Assembly: GCF_020171345.1 (NCBI RefSeq)
Contig: NZ_JAIUZM010000002.1
Coordinates: 496,001-560,000, forward strand
DNA length: 64,000 nucleotides
Direction of reading: 5' to 3'
Origin: Microbulbifer agarilyticus
GTDB lineage: Bacteria; Pseudomonadota; Gammaproteobacteria; Pseudomonadales; Cellvibrionaceae
Position numbers and translations under genes: made by a program. The first letter of the stretch is position 1. Every line of letters starts with the position of its first letter. The notes beneath the pieces were generated by a model that saw nothing but the letters and a program-made list of their open reading frames with translations, was not told where the DNA came from and ran no database searches. Below are positions 16,846-25,013 of this stretch, piece by piece.

Positions 16846-17847
16846 TCAGACCGCAACCGGCTCCTGCAAAATTTCCTGATGCTGTCCAGCCTTCAGGCGT
16901 GGACCGAACTGCGATACCACAGTGCCCGCAGCGCGATTGGCCAGCGTTGCGGCATAGGTGAAGTCATGTCCATGCGTGATGGCGTAGAGAAACGCTCCCG
17001 CGAACATGTCTCCGGCGCCATTGGTATCGATCGCTTTCACCGGATTGGAGGCGACTTTTACCGCTTCGTTGCCATCAAACACCAGCGCGCCCTCGGGGCC
17101 CAGGGTAATGGCAAAGCAATTGGCGTATTGCTTGAGCTGTTTAGCCGCTGCGTCCAGGGAGTCCACTTTGGTAAAGGCGGTGGCTTCGTCTTGGTTGCAG
17201 AAGAGCAGGTCGACGCCCTCACCAATCATTTCAAGCAGTCCGTCATGGAAGTACTGCACGATACCCGGGTCGGACAGGCTGATGGCGACTTTCGTACCGT
17301 TGGCTTTCGCGATTCGGCTGGCCTCAATGGCCGCCGCGCGCCCGGTTGGGGAGGTTACCAGGTAACCCTCCAGGTAGAGGTAGTCCGCAGCGGCAATCGC
17401 CTCTGGGTGCAGCTCTACGGAAGAGAGCGTCTCACTGATACCCAGATAGGTCACCATGGTGCGTTCCGCATCCGGGGTAATCATTACCAGGCATTTCCCG
17501 GTGTCGCCGGACTCCCGCTGGAGGGTGCGGTGATAGTCGACACCGGCAGCATCCAGGTCGTTGAGATAGAAATCGCCATTGTCGTCGGCCGCAACTTTGC
17601 AGCTGTAAAAGGTGTTGCTGCCAAAGTAGCTGGCGGCAATCACGGTATTTGCTGCGGAGCCACCACTGGCGCGCTTCGCGGCGATCAGATGATCTTCCAG
17701 CTGGCCAAGTAGTTGCTGTTGCTGTTCGCGATCTGCCAGTGTCATCAGGCCTTTCTCAAGCTTGAGCGTCTGCAGATCTTGATCGGATACTTCAATTTCT
17801 GTATCGACCAGGGCTGCGCCCAGTCCATACACATGATACTTACTCAT
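16846..17847 (-). CDS. Adenosine kinase (PfkB-family sugar kinase)
   Basis: The 333-residue ribokinase-fold protein starts MSKYHVYGLGAALVDTEIEV. It has the family signatures GGSAANTVIAASYFG and NTNGAGD-type DTNGAGDMFAGAFLYA with the catalytic aspartate. The length and the GLGAALVD opening fit bacterial adenosine kinases of organisms that use AhcY. It phosphorylates adenosine to AMP, pulling SAH hydrolysis forward. The start ATG overlaps the stop of the preceding gene (ATGA), so it is co-translated as the last gene of the methyltransferase operon. Another nucleoside or sugar kinase specificity is possible but less likely in this setting. Confidence 0.85.
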   Translation of the reverse strand: MSKYHVYGLGAALVDTEIEVSDQDLQTLKLEKGLMTLADREQQQQLLGQLEDHLIAAKRASGGSAANTVIAASYFGSNTFYSCKVAADDNGDFYLNDLDAAGVDYHRTLQRESGDTGKCLVMITPDAERTMVTYLGISETLSSVELHPEAIAAADYLYLEGYLVTSPTGRAAAIEASRIAKANGTKVAISLSDPGIVQYFHDGLLEMIGEGVDLLFCNQDEATAFTKVDSLDAAAKQLKQYANCFAITLGPEGALVFDGNEAVKVASNPVKAIDTNGAGDMFAGAFLYAITHGHDFTYAATLANRAAGTVVSQFGPRLKAGQHQEILQEPVAV

Positions 17848-18467
17848 TTACTTGTCTCATCTAATACTGTGCGCAGTGTTCGCCCGGCAGGGTGGTTTTC
17901 GGTTACGAGTTTGATGTAGCAGTGCCCGGCGAAGCGCTCGGGCACATCCAGTGGTGTTTCGATGGCTGGTAACAACCAAGTGTCTTCGCCACACACCAAT
18001 GTGCTGCACAGCCACTCGGGGCCGCTGGATTGAATGGCGGGCGTTACATTGGGTAATTCGACCGCCCCAAGCAGGGTAGTCTGCAGCTCTGCCAGCGGTA
18101 AGGCTGTCTTCTCCTGCGGAAGATCATGCGCGGCTGCCAGGGCCGCTGTAGACTTCAATTTTACCCAAAGCTCGCCATTTGGATGACCATCATCGCCAAG
18201 GCATTCCAACGCATGGATTTCAATCACGCTGTCGGTGAAAGACGGCTTAGATAGAATAAACGCGGTATAGCTTTCTGGGGTGTACTGAGGAATAGGGCGC
18301 TGCTGTTGAAAACAGTTGTTCAGGTTGTCTAATACAGCTGGGTCAGCCACATCCCTGTAGCAGTGAACCCGGATACTCTCCATAAACTCCGGGTCCACTG
18401 ATACAGCAGGGTTCAGTTGCAGCTGCAGTTGCCGAACCAGTTCCTCAAGGGTTTTTCGGGTTCCCAC
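17844..18467 (-). CDS. Unknown protein coupled to core-MetE and adenosine kinase
   Basis: The protein has about 207 residues and starts at a GTG (18465-18467) that has a perfect GGAGG site five bases upstream, placed directly after the stop of the methionine synthase gene. An ATG at 18545 is in frame but would overlap that gene by 65 bp and lacks a good ribosome site. I do not recognise the family. It is soluble and acidic, starts VGTRKTLEELVRQLQLQLNP, has scattered cysteines (HCYRD, LECLG, WLCSTLVCGED, GHCY) and no signal peptide or membrane segment. It is not obviously DUF1852, the partner of bacterial MesD methionine synthases, but a partner role is suggested by position. It shares an ATGA overlap with adenosine kinase. 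Confidence 0.8.
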   Translation of the reverse strand: MGTRKTLEELVRQLQLQLNPAVSVDPEFMESIRVHCYRDVADPAVLDNLNNCFQQQRPIPQYTPESYTAFILSKPSFTDSVIEIHALECLGDDGHPNGELWVKLKSTAALAAAHDLPQEKTALPLAELQTTLLGAVELPNVTPAIQSSGPEWLCSTLVCGEDTWLLPAIETPLDVPERFAGHCYIKLVTENHPAGRTLRTVLDETSK

Positions 18468-18480
18468 AAATCCTCCAGCT

Positions 18481-19593
18481 TTAACCAAACTGGTTTCGGA
18501 GGGAGCTTGCAGCAAGACACATGGATTGGATTTTGCGGAATGCAAAGTCGCGCTCGAGGAACCACATGCCGCAATCCGGTGCCAGGCTGATGCGCTCTTT
18601 CGGGATCACTTCCATTGCATCAATAATCATCTTGCGAATGGATTCTACTTCCTCCACCTGGCCCTGTGGGTCCAGATTGAGAACACCGATGGCAACCAGC
18701 TTGTTGCCAACAGACTGCAGGAAGTCTGGTGTATGCCCGGGTTGTGCGTACTCAGTATGAATGGCATCAATGTCGGACTCGGCAACCAGCGATACCGCTT
18801 TCGGGTAGATAGGGCTTGGTTCTTTGAGTGCGATATTCTTTGAGTAGCCGTAGCAAACGTGCACAGAAGTCAGGCAGTCTACGCCGCGAACCATGCGGTT
18901 GATGGCTTCAACAGCAAAGTCCTGGCACTGGCTGTAGCGGAAGTGCACTTCTGGTTCGTCGATTTGGATCAGATCCACACCGGCCGCAGCCAGTGCCTTC
19001 AGCTCCTGATTCAGGGCATCGGCAATCGCAAAGCACAAAGCCGCCTGGTCTGGGTACACGCCTGCATCTACCAGTCGGTAGGAGAGGGTAACAGGACCAA
19101 TCACGGTGATTTTGCTGCGGTTTGCGGCATAGCGCTTCAGGAATGGAATGTCGCTGACAACCATTGGCCCATGCCACTGGATTTTCTCCCGTACTGCGGG
19201 GAACAAAACCTTGTGGGTCTGCTTGGGTGCTTCTTCTTTTTTCAGATCGGCACCGACATTGGTGGCCTTCTGCTTCATTTTCAGATATTCGGTAATATCG
19301 TTGTGGAAGTTGGTGAATTCTTCCGGGTTTTCCTGATCGATACCTTTCAGGCTGTAGAAGTGGCCGCTGAAGGTTTGTCGGCGTACTTCACCGTCGGTGG
19401 CGAATGTCATGCCGGCCATATTCTGATCGTAGACTGCCAGGCGCACAGCATCATCGATGGCTTCAGGAAGTAGATCTTGTTCTACGTTCCACCAGGTGCC
19501 TTCTTTCTGGTAAACCTTGTTATGGTCTGCCAGCCAGCGGGGTTTTACATAGCTGCCCACGAGCTGCGTTGGAAACAGGTCTGTCTTCCACAT
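18481..19593 (-). CDS. Core-MetE type (short, cobalamin-independent) methionine synthase-like methyltransferase
   Basis: The 370-residue protein corresponds to only the C-terminal catalytic barrel of MetE (full MetE is about 750 residues). The zinc/homocysteine ligands are all visible: His and Cys in TSVHVCYGYS, Glu in DAIHTEYAQPG and Cys in LAPDCGMWFL. The acid residues DLIQIDEPEVHFR match the homocysteine-binding motif. It lacks the N-terminal folate-binding half, so the methyl donor may not be methyl-tetrahydrofolate; folate-independent short forms (MesA-D) are known. In this operon, with metK, ahcY and adenosine kinase nearby, it most likely regenerates methionine from homocysteine. The donor is unknown. 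Confidence 0.85.
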   Translation of the reverse strand: MWKTDLFPTQLVGSYVKPRWLADHNKVYQKEGTWWNVEQDLLPEAIDDAVRLAVYDQNMAGMTFATDGEVRRQTFSGHFYSLKGIDQENPEEFTNFHNDITEYLKMKQKATNVGADLKKEEAPKQTHKVLFPAVREKIQWHGPMVVSDIPFLKRYAANRSKITVIGPVTLSYRLVDAGVYPDQAALCFAIADALNQELKALAAAGVDLIQIDEPEVHFRYSQCQDFAVEAINRMVRGVDCLTSVHVCYGYSKNIALKEPSPIYPKAVSLVAESDIDAIHTEYAQPGHTPDFLQSVGNKLVAIGVLNLDPQGQVEEVESIRKMIIDAMEVIPKERISLAPDCGMWFLERDFAFRKIQSMCLAASSLRNQFG

Positions 19594-19724
19594 ATCTCAA
19601 TACCTAAGCCGGACGCCACTGTTGTCAGTCGCGTTTGTGTTTATTCGTTGTTATTTCTTGCGCGGTCTTAAGGGTATATGGAGCGATCGTGGCAGATCTG
19701 CTCCATCACCTTGGTGCCAGAATT

Positions 19725-19964
19725 TCAGTCAGCGCTGTTAACGAAGCGGTCGTGCTCCGAGATGGTGGGGAGCTCGCTTGCCGCAACGCCTTGCCACTTG
19801 TCACCTTCTTCAGGAAGCATCACTGGGATACCCTCAACCATCGGATACTGACGGCCACAGTCGCTGCAGCCCAGCCAATCACTTTTCACTTCAGACAGGA
19901 GGCCCTTGTTTTCAGCGGTACAGTGCGGGCAGCGGAGAATGTCCAGGTAATCTTGAATGTTCAT
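19725..19964 (-). CDS. Trm112/YcaR-like small zinc-binding protein
   Basis: The 79-residue protein has two zinc knuckles, CPHC and CSDC, in the pattern ILRCPHCT...WLGCSDCGRQYPMVEGIPVML. This is the Trm112/UPF0434 family pattern. In eukaryotes and archaea Trm112 is the obligate activator of several SAM methyltransferases; bacterial members are poorly understood. Here it sits in an operon with a SAM methyltransferase and a MetE-like enzyme, so an activator role is an attractive inference. The C-terminal tail (about 25 residues after the domain) is longer than in YcaR. Confidence 0.88.
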   Translation of the reverse strand: MNIQDYLDILRCPHCTAENKGLLSEVKSDWLGCSDCGRQYPMVEGIPVMLPEEGDKWQGVAASELPTISEHDRFVNSAD

Positions 19965-20001
19965 TATGTCTCTCCCGTTTTTGGGTATTACTTATTCGGT
20001 G

Positions 20002-21426
20002 TTATTTGGTCGTTGGTTGTAAGTCGGCCGTAATTGGAGCGTCAGGTTCTTTTTCTGCTGCGTCGTTGAGGCCTTCGATGGTGACATTGCGTACAACCAG
20101 GTAGCTGAAGACAACCATCAGTGCCTGCAAGACAAAGATGAGAGCGAAAGCAATATTGGCGGTAAGTACTTGGCTTTCTACCAGCAGGGAATACAGGCAT
20201 CCGCTGACGGTAAAGGAAAGGAATAAGCCAATTACCTGTCCGAGGCTCCACAAACCGAGGTAGCGGCTTTCCTGGCCTTCGACGGTCATGTCTGCCATAA
20301 AGCTAATGGAGGGGAATACCAGAAGCCCGAGCGCAAAGGCGCTGTAGCAGTAAAACACGTTGAACAGGGTCAGGTTTTGTAGCCAGGCGGCCCAGGCCAG
20401 TAGACCGAATCCGACAATGGAAAGCGATGCACCAATCAGCATCAGTTTTTTGCCGAAATCTAGTGGCAGGGTTTTTTCATCTTCGACGGAAAGACCAGCC
20501 GCTTTCTTTGCCTGTAAGCGCTTTTTCGCCGTTACGCCGACAAAGATACCGCAAGCCGCCATACCGACAGTCTGAATACCGTTGTAAAAGCGCTGATAGA
20601 TTGTGGATTCACCCGCAGCCAGGCCGAACAGGTCCGCCGCCCACAGTTCCTGCAACATGTCTTGCAGAAATACCGACAGCAGGGAAAAGATAATGAATAC
20701 AAAAAACAGCAGCGCCTGATGGTTGTAGGCGAGTACCGCCATGGACTCCTTCATCGGCTCAAGTAGTTTTACCGGCTTGGGCGGGTTGGTCTTAATTTTC
20801 TGAAGCTGTTCCGGCGTCAGTCGGGTTTCCAGTTTGATCAGGCCAAGAATCGTAATGCTGATCATCACGATCGGGGTCAGGTTGTAGAGGTCCTGCATGG
20901 CCTCCAGGCTGTACACCGGCATCAGTGCACCAAACACCCACGCCCATCCCGCCATGGCCAGGGCCTGTACCGTCCAGGTGAGGGTGACCACGCGTGAGCG
21001 ACTTTCCTTGGTGGTGACGTCGTTGAGCAGGTCGAGGAACACATTTGCCTGCATGGCAATACAGATACCAAAAGCACAGAACAGCAGCAGGCAGTAGAAA
21101 TACGCCAGGGTGCTGCCCGCCTGCATATCGACAAGTACGCCGGGCATCAGCGGGAATGCAAAGCTGCCGAGCAGGGTGCCCAGTAGCATGTATGGAGTAC
21201 GGCGATAGCCGAAGATCGGCCAGCGCTCGCACATGCGGCCGATGATTGGCTGGATAGGGCCGAACAAGGTGTAGACCCCGATCAGTAGAGAGATGATTGC
21301 AGCCGGCAACCCCATTTCAATAATGGCGATGCGGTTGAAGCTCGTCACCACCATGCAAAAGCTCCAGGCGATGGCGATCTTTTGCAGGGTAAACTGCAAT
21401 TTTGCCTGACCCTCACTTACTTTCAT
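20002..21426 (-). CDS. PucC/BCD-family MFS transporter, copy 1
   Basis: The 474-residue protein has about 12 membrane segments. The opening FNRIAIIEMGLPAAIISLLIG, the GYRRTPYMLLG loop and the SRVVTLTWTVQ segment resemble the PucC/LhaA family (bacteriochlorophyll delivery group of the MFS) more than sugar or drug porters. Classical members work with chlorophyll-binding proteins in phototrophs; members outside phototrophs have no known substrate. It carries a hydrophilic loop rich in Lys between segments 6 and 7 (PEQLQKIKTNPPKPVK). It is 33 bp from a second, divergent copy. It presumably imports or exports the molecule handled by the neighbouring methyltransferase. Confidence 0.8.
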   Translation of the reverse strand: MKVSEGQAKLQFTLQKIAIAWSFCMVVTSFNRIAIIEMGLPAAIISLLIGVYTLFGPIQPIIGRMCERWPIFGYRRTPYMLLGTLLGSFAFPLMPGVLVDMQAGSTLAYFYCLLLFCAFGICIAMQANVFLDLLNDVTTKESRSRVVTLTWTVQALAMAGWAWVFGALMPVYSLEAMQDLYNLTPIVMISITILGLIKLETRLTPEQLQKIKTNPPKPVKLLEPMKESMAVLAYNHQALLFFVFIIFSLLSVFLQDMLQELWAADLFGLAAGESTIYQRFYNGIQTVGMAACGIFVGVTAKKRLQAKKAAGLSVEDEKTLPLDFGKKLMLIGASLSIVGFGLLAWAAWLQNLTLFNVFYCYSAFALGLLVFPSISFMADMTVEGQESRYLGLWSLGQVIGLFLSFTVSGCLYSLLVESQVLTANIAFALIFVLQALMVVFSYLVVRNVTIEGLNDAAEKEPDAPITADLQPTTK

Positions 21427-21459
21427 TTCGATGCACCTTTATTTGAATTATTTGCAGGG

Positions 21460-22833
21460 TTAACCAAGGTCAGACGCCATGGCATTACTGAGACCATCTT
21501 TGCTGATGCGCTTGTGGAAGCTCTCAACATTCACTCGCCACAGGAAGTACAGGCTGTACAGGCTGATAAGTCCTTCAACGAAGAAGATGATGGCGAAGCC
21601 GTCTGAGGCACTGAACATGCCGCTTTCGATCAACGAGGTCACCAGCTGGCCGCCAGCCATGGAGGCGAGGCCGTTGGCAAATGCGATGGCCAGTCCCCAA
21701 AGGCCGATATAAGCACCGCGCTCTTTGTCTGTCGTGAACTCCATCATGCTGGTGAGCGTGCCTACCAGAGCAAATCCATTGAAGAATCCCATACTGACAA
21801 GCGAATAGTTAACGAGGGTTTCTGAAGGGAGGTAGGCGCCTACGGTCAGAGCGAACATCGAGAAGCCAATGCCGGTGATACCAAAGGTGATAGCGTTGAT
21901 CTTGGATATACCACCGCGAAACACCAGAGATCCCATCAAGAACATGCCGATGATTGCACCGGTGCCCCAAATTTGCTGGAAGCGGCCAGTTTCGCCGACC
22001 GTCATCTGTAGTACTTCAGCACCAAAGACTTCCAGAATGTTGTCTTGCAGGCTGTAGCCAAACATAAACAGAAAGATGAAGGCGAAGAAGTTTCTAACCG
22101 TCGAGTTACTGGCGACATCCACTGCGAAGTCTTTCAGGCTAGCGTGTTCTTCCGCGTCCAGTTTGTTATCCGATGCGGCAGCAGATTCCGCTGTGCGTGG
22201 TTTGTCGACACCGATCAAACCGAGCAGCGTGGTGATTGCCACTACCGGAATAGAAAGCAGGTACAGATCACGCATAGTCTGCTCATCGTAGACGGGCATA
22301 TAGTGGCGAATGAACTGCAGCGACACGATCATGCCGACGATGAGCATGGTCCAGATCAGCGCGGTCACGAGTCCGCGGCTGCGCTCGGGAATCACTTCGG
22401 CAACCAGTGCCAGGTGGTTGGCGCCGGCTCCGGCAAAACCAATACCGAAGATAACCAGAACGATAAATGCGGCGATATACGTGATGTATGGAAAAGTCAC
22501 CCCGAGAAATTCGTTGGGTGTTTGCGACATGGGAACCACAATGTAGGGTAGTGTGGCGACCGCGATCGCGGAGACCGTCATGCCAATCAATACATAGGGG
22601 GTTCGATGGAGCCCAAAGATTGGAATCCTATCTGCGATACGACCGTAAATAACCTGGAATGGGGAGAGGAAATGATAGAGCCCCAGCAGGCTGGTAATTA
22701 CCACGGCGGTGATGCCGAGGTCGTAAATGGCAATACGATTGAAATTACTTGTGAGCAGCGCGAATAGCCAGCCCGCAGCGGCGCGCGGCAGGGTAAGCTG
22801 AAATGCTTTTAATATCAGAAGGCGCTTGTCCAT
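21460..22833 (-). CDS. PucC/BCD-family MFS transporter, copy 2
   Basis: The 457-residue protein has about 12 membrane segments and is paralogous to its neighbour: SNFNRIAIYDLGITAVVITSLLGLYHFLSPFQ and FGLHRTPYVLIG align with the same motifs of copy 1. The two have diverged strongly, which suggests different roles such as uptake and efflux, or a heterodimer. The mid-protein loop is acidic (DNKLDAEEHASLKD). The gene follows the methyltransferase after 83 bp. Substrate unknown. Confidence 0.8.
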   Translation of the reverse strand: MDKRLLILKAFQLTLPRAAAGWLFALLTSNFNRIAIYDLGITAVVITSLLGLYHFLSPFQVIYGRIADRIPIFGLHRTPYVLIGMTVSAIAVATLPYIVVPMSQTPNEFLGVTFPYITYIAAFIVLVIFGIGFAGAGANHLALVAEVIPERSRGLVTALIWTMLIVGMIVSLQFIRHYMPVYDEQTMRDLYLLSIPVVAITTLLGLIGVDKPRTAESAAASDNKLDAEEHASLKDFAVDVASNSTVRNFFAFIFLFMFGYSLQDNILEVFGAEVLQMTVGETGRFQQIWGTGAIIGMFLMGSLVFRGGISKINAITFGITGIGFSMFALTVGAYLPSETLVNYSLVSMGFFNGFALVGTLTSMMEFTTDKERGAYIGLWGLAIAFANGLASMAGGQLVTSLIESGMFSASDGFAIIFFVEGLISLYSLYFLWRVNVESFHKRISKDGLSNAMASDLG

Positions 22834-22916
22834 ACGGTACTCTTGCAGTCGTTATCATTATTCGTGTTCGGAGAGCGCGGGGGATCAGTCTCCCCCGGTT
22901 GTCTTCCCCAAATACC

Positions 22917-23717
22917 TTACTTGCCAATACCGTGGATTGGGTAGAGGTGGAACTCCCACTGAACATCTTCGACCGCGTGAATATCCTCGAAGTGCGACTC
23001 TGCCCACGGGCGTACCTTGGCCATGAGTGCATCAATTTGCTCGCGGTTCAGGCTCCAGGTTTCGTTGTGCACGCCGTTTTCCATGCGATCGAGGATCTCT
23101 GCAATGGAAACCTTTTCGATCCACTTACATCCAACCACCGGGCGTGTCATCTGACCGCCGAGTTTTTGAATCTCCTGGAACAGGGTTGGGCCGGCGGCAT
23201 CGGTCGGGCGCATTTCCGGTGCGATATCCACCGTGAACATGCGGGACTGGCTGCGCAGGGCGCTCGCATTGGATTCTTCGTCCAGCACATCGCGACCAAT
23301 AATGAAAACACCTTCGGGCTTCAGTACGCGGGCGGCTTCTTTTAGCGCGTCGCGCCAAAATTCAACCTGGTGCAGTACGTTGGTGGTAATGACCGCGTCG
23401 AAGGTGTTGGTTGCGAAGGGAGTTTGCAGAACGGTGCCAACAGACTGGCGCGCGCGAATATTGCGATCTTCGGCTAGTTTTTTGGATGCCTTGAGCATGT
23501 GGTGCTCAATATCCATGGCGATCATGTCCGTGTGGGATGCGATAGGGACGGAGATACGTCCAGCACCACCGCCGAAGTCCATGATCTTGGCGCCTTCACC
23601 TACAAGGTCTGCGGCTGCTTTACCGAGGTCGGCGGCCGCATCGAGCGGGATATTGTTGATGTCGTTGTAAATCGCAGCAACTTCAACATAAGACATCTCG
23701 TTATAGGCTTTGCTCAT
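22917..23717 (-). CDS. Class I SAM-dependent methyltransferase
   Basis: The 266-residue protein has a Rossmann-type methyltransferase fold. Motif I is IMDFGGGAGRIS, the acidic end of strand 2 is IAMDIEHHML, and the post-I/IV region is FDAVITTNVLHQVEFWRDALKEAARVLKPEGVF. The type resembles small-molecule methyltransferases of the UbiE/Methyltransf_11 class. It is the first gene of the minus-strand operon and lies 62 bp after a 22-bp palindrome shared with metK. The product SAH would be recycled by AhcY and adenosine kinase. The C-terminal third (after residue 190) is unusual and may bind the substrate or the Trm112-like partner. Substrate not assignable. Confidence 0.88.
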   Translation of the reverse strand: MSKAYNEMSYVEVAAIYNDINNIPLDAAADLGKAAADLVGEGAKIMDFGGGAGRISVPIASHTDMIAMDIEHHMLKASKKLAEDRNIRARQSVGTVLQTPFATNTFDAVITTNVLHQVEFWRDALKEAARVLKPEGVFIIGRDVLDEESNASALRSQSRMFTVDIAPEMRPTDAAGPTLFQEIQKLGGQMTRPVVGCKWIEKVSIAEILDRMENGVHNETWSLNREQIDALMAKVRPWAESHFEDIHAVEDVQWEFHLYPIHGIGK

Positions 23718-23778
23718 GAGGGCTCTCGCTTTATTGTTACTCTGTTTTGAGAAACCTTAACGCAGAAAGCGCGCGTTT

Positions 23779-23800
23779 TATATCAAAAAGTTTTGATATA
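23779..23800. promoter_or_regulatory. 22-bp palindromic operator candidate upstream of the methyltransferase operon
   Basis: TATATCAAAAA and GTTTTGATATA are inverted repeats matching at 10 of 11 positions. The outer ten bases on each side equal those of the site before metK except for one base. It is placed 62 bp before the methyltransferase ATG, where a repressor would block the promoter. Confidence 0.62.
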
Positions 23801-23869
23801 GATTGCGTTTTTTGACTTTAGTCAAGCTTGTGGGGTGAGTGTTTTTGGGGCGGGTTTTGAGGCTGTTTT

Positions 23870-24352
23870 TCAGTGTTCTGGCTGACGCAACATCTCAATA
23901 TGTGGAATCCCATCTTCGTCGTAGACGTCGGAGACTTGGGCAAAACCCAACTCTTCATAGAAGCGCTTCAAGTACAGTTGCGCTGAAATACGAATGTTCG
24001 CCTGTGGGTGTTCCCTCAGTGTGTGCTCGACGCCTAGACGCATTAATTCTTTACCAATTCCTGTACCCCGTGCGCTTTCGCGAGTGAGCACACGGCCGAT
24101 AGAAGGCTCGGCATATTTCTTTCCCGGTGCAACAACACGCAGATAAGCAAGTAGGGTGGGAGTGGTGGATTCAGTCTTCCAGCACACTAGGTGCTTTGCG
24201 TGCTGGTCTTTGCCATCGGCGTCCTGATAAATACTTTCCTGTTCTACGGCAAAGACTTCCTGGCGTGCCCGCAGTATCTCGTAGAGTTCATCAGGGCTTA
24301 GCTGATCGAATGAAAGCCAGCGGAAATGGTGTGAGGGAATCGGTTTAGTCAT
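23870..24352 (-). CDS. GNAT acetyltransferase, ElaA-like
   Basis: The 160-residue protein has an ElaA-like opening FDQLSPDELYEILRARQEVFAVEQ and the acetyl-CoA loop RVLTRESARGTGIGKELMRLGVE. The late motif AQLYLKRFYEELGF is characteristic of ElaA-type GNATs. The acceptor substrate of this group is not established. It has its own short transcription unit, separated by about 150 bp from the methyltransferase operon. Confidence 0.9.
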   Translation of the reverse strand: MTKPIPSHHFRWLSFDQLSPDELYEILRARQEVFAVEQESIYQDADGKDQHAKHLVCWKTESTTPTLLAYLRVVAPGKKYAEPSIGRVLTRESARGTGIGKELMRLGVEHTLREHPQANIRISAQLYLKRFYEELGFAQVSDVYDEDGIPHIEMLRQPEH

Positions 24353-24396
24353 GACGCCAGTATAACGGTTAGAAAGCTATCATTAGTTAGGGCAGC

Positions 24397-24876
24397 TTAT
24401 TTTTTCTTCGGGGAAATCCGCATCGTAATGTCTGCGTGGAAGACTTCCTCGCCATTGGTATCAAACACGCTGACGGGCATCACCACGTCCTGCGCAGAAT
24501 CCCAGTGAAAATCATCGACTCTGCACACGGCGCGCAAATCGGTTTTGGCCATTTTCCGGTATTGCACGGTCATACCCACGGGAATCCAGCGGAAATTGCC
24601 GTTAAGCGATACGTCGAGGCAAACACCGCCGGCGAGTTCCGCCGCGTTACACATGGCAATGGCGTGCACGGTTTTAATGTGGTTTTGCACCGCGCGACGT
24701 TTTTTTAGCTTTACCTCGACCAGACCCGGCTTTATCTCCGTGAAGCGCGGTTTGATAGAGCTGAAGTAGGGCGCATTAAAGCAGACAATTTTGCTCACGA
24801 GCCAGCGGCCAAAGCCATTGCCGCCGAAGCTTTGCCAAAGTTTCAGGATCGGGCTTTTGGAGGGTACGTAGGTCAT
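24397..24876 (-). CDS. DUF4442 hot-dog fold protein (thioesterase-like)
   Basis: The 159-residue protein has a PYFSSIKPRFTEIKPGLVEVKLKKRRAVQNHIKTVHAIAMCNAAELAGG core. This matches DUF4442, a hot-dog fold family related to acyl-CoA thioesterases; the asparagine/histidine region NHIKTVHAIAMCN is the likely active site. It would hydrolyse or bind a fatty acyl thioester. It is in the same direction as the ElaA-like gene, 44 bp apart, perhaps in one transcript. Confidence 0.82.
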   Translation of the reverse strand: MTYVPSKSPILKLWQSFGGNGFGRWLVSKIVCFNAPYFSSIKPRFTEIKPGLVEVKLKKRRAVQNHIKTVHAIAMCNAAELAGGVCLDVSLNGNFRWIPVGMTVQYRKMAKTDLRAVCRVDDFHWDSAQDVVMPVSVFDTNGEEVFHADITMRISPKKK

Positions 24877-25013
24877 TGGTTATCTCGCGCTTGGCCACAT
24901 TATAGAAGTCGTCATTTTTGCACCTTTGTCGCCGGCATATTAAGTATCAAACTACCCGATAGGGTTGTCCATATCGTTTATTTACTTGTGCCGGCTTATA
25001 GCCAGGGAAGTGG

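Noticed and set aside
18467-18545. ATG start at 18545 for the unknown protein
   Set aside because: It overlaps the MetE-like gene by 65 bp and has no ribosome site, while GTG 18467 has GGAGG directly after the upstream stop.
20002-22833. Photosynthesis gene cluster suggested by PucC-like genes
   Set aside because: No puf, puh, bch, crt or light-harvesting genes are in the window, so only the transporter family resemblance is kept.
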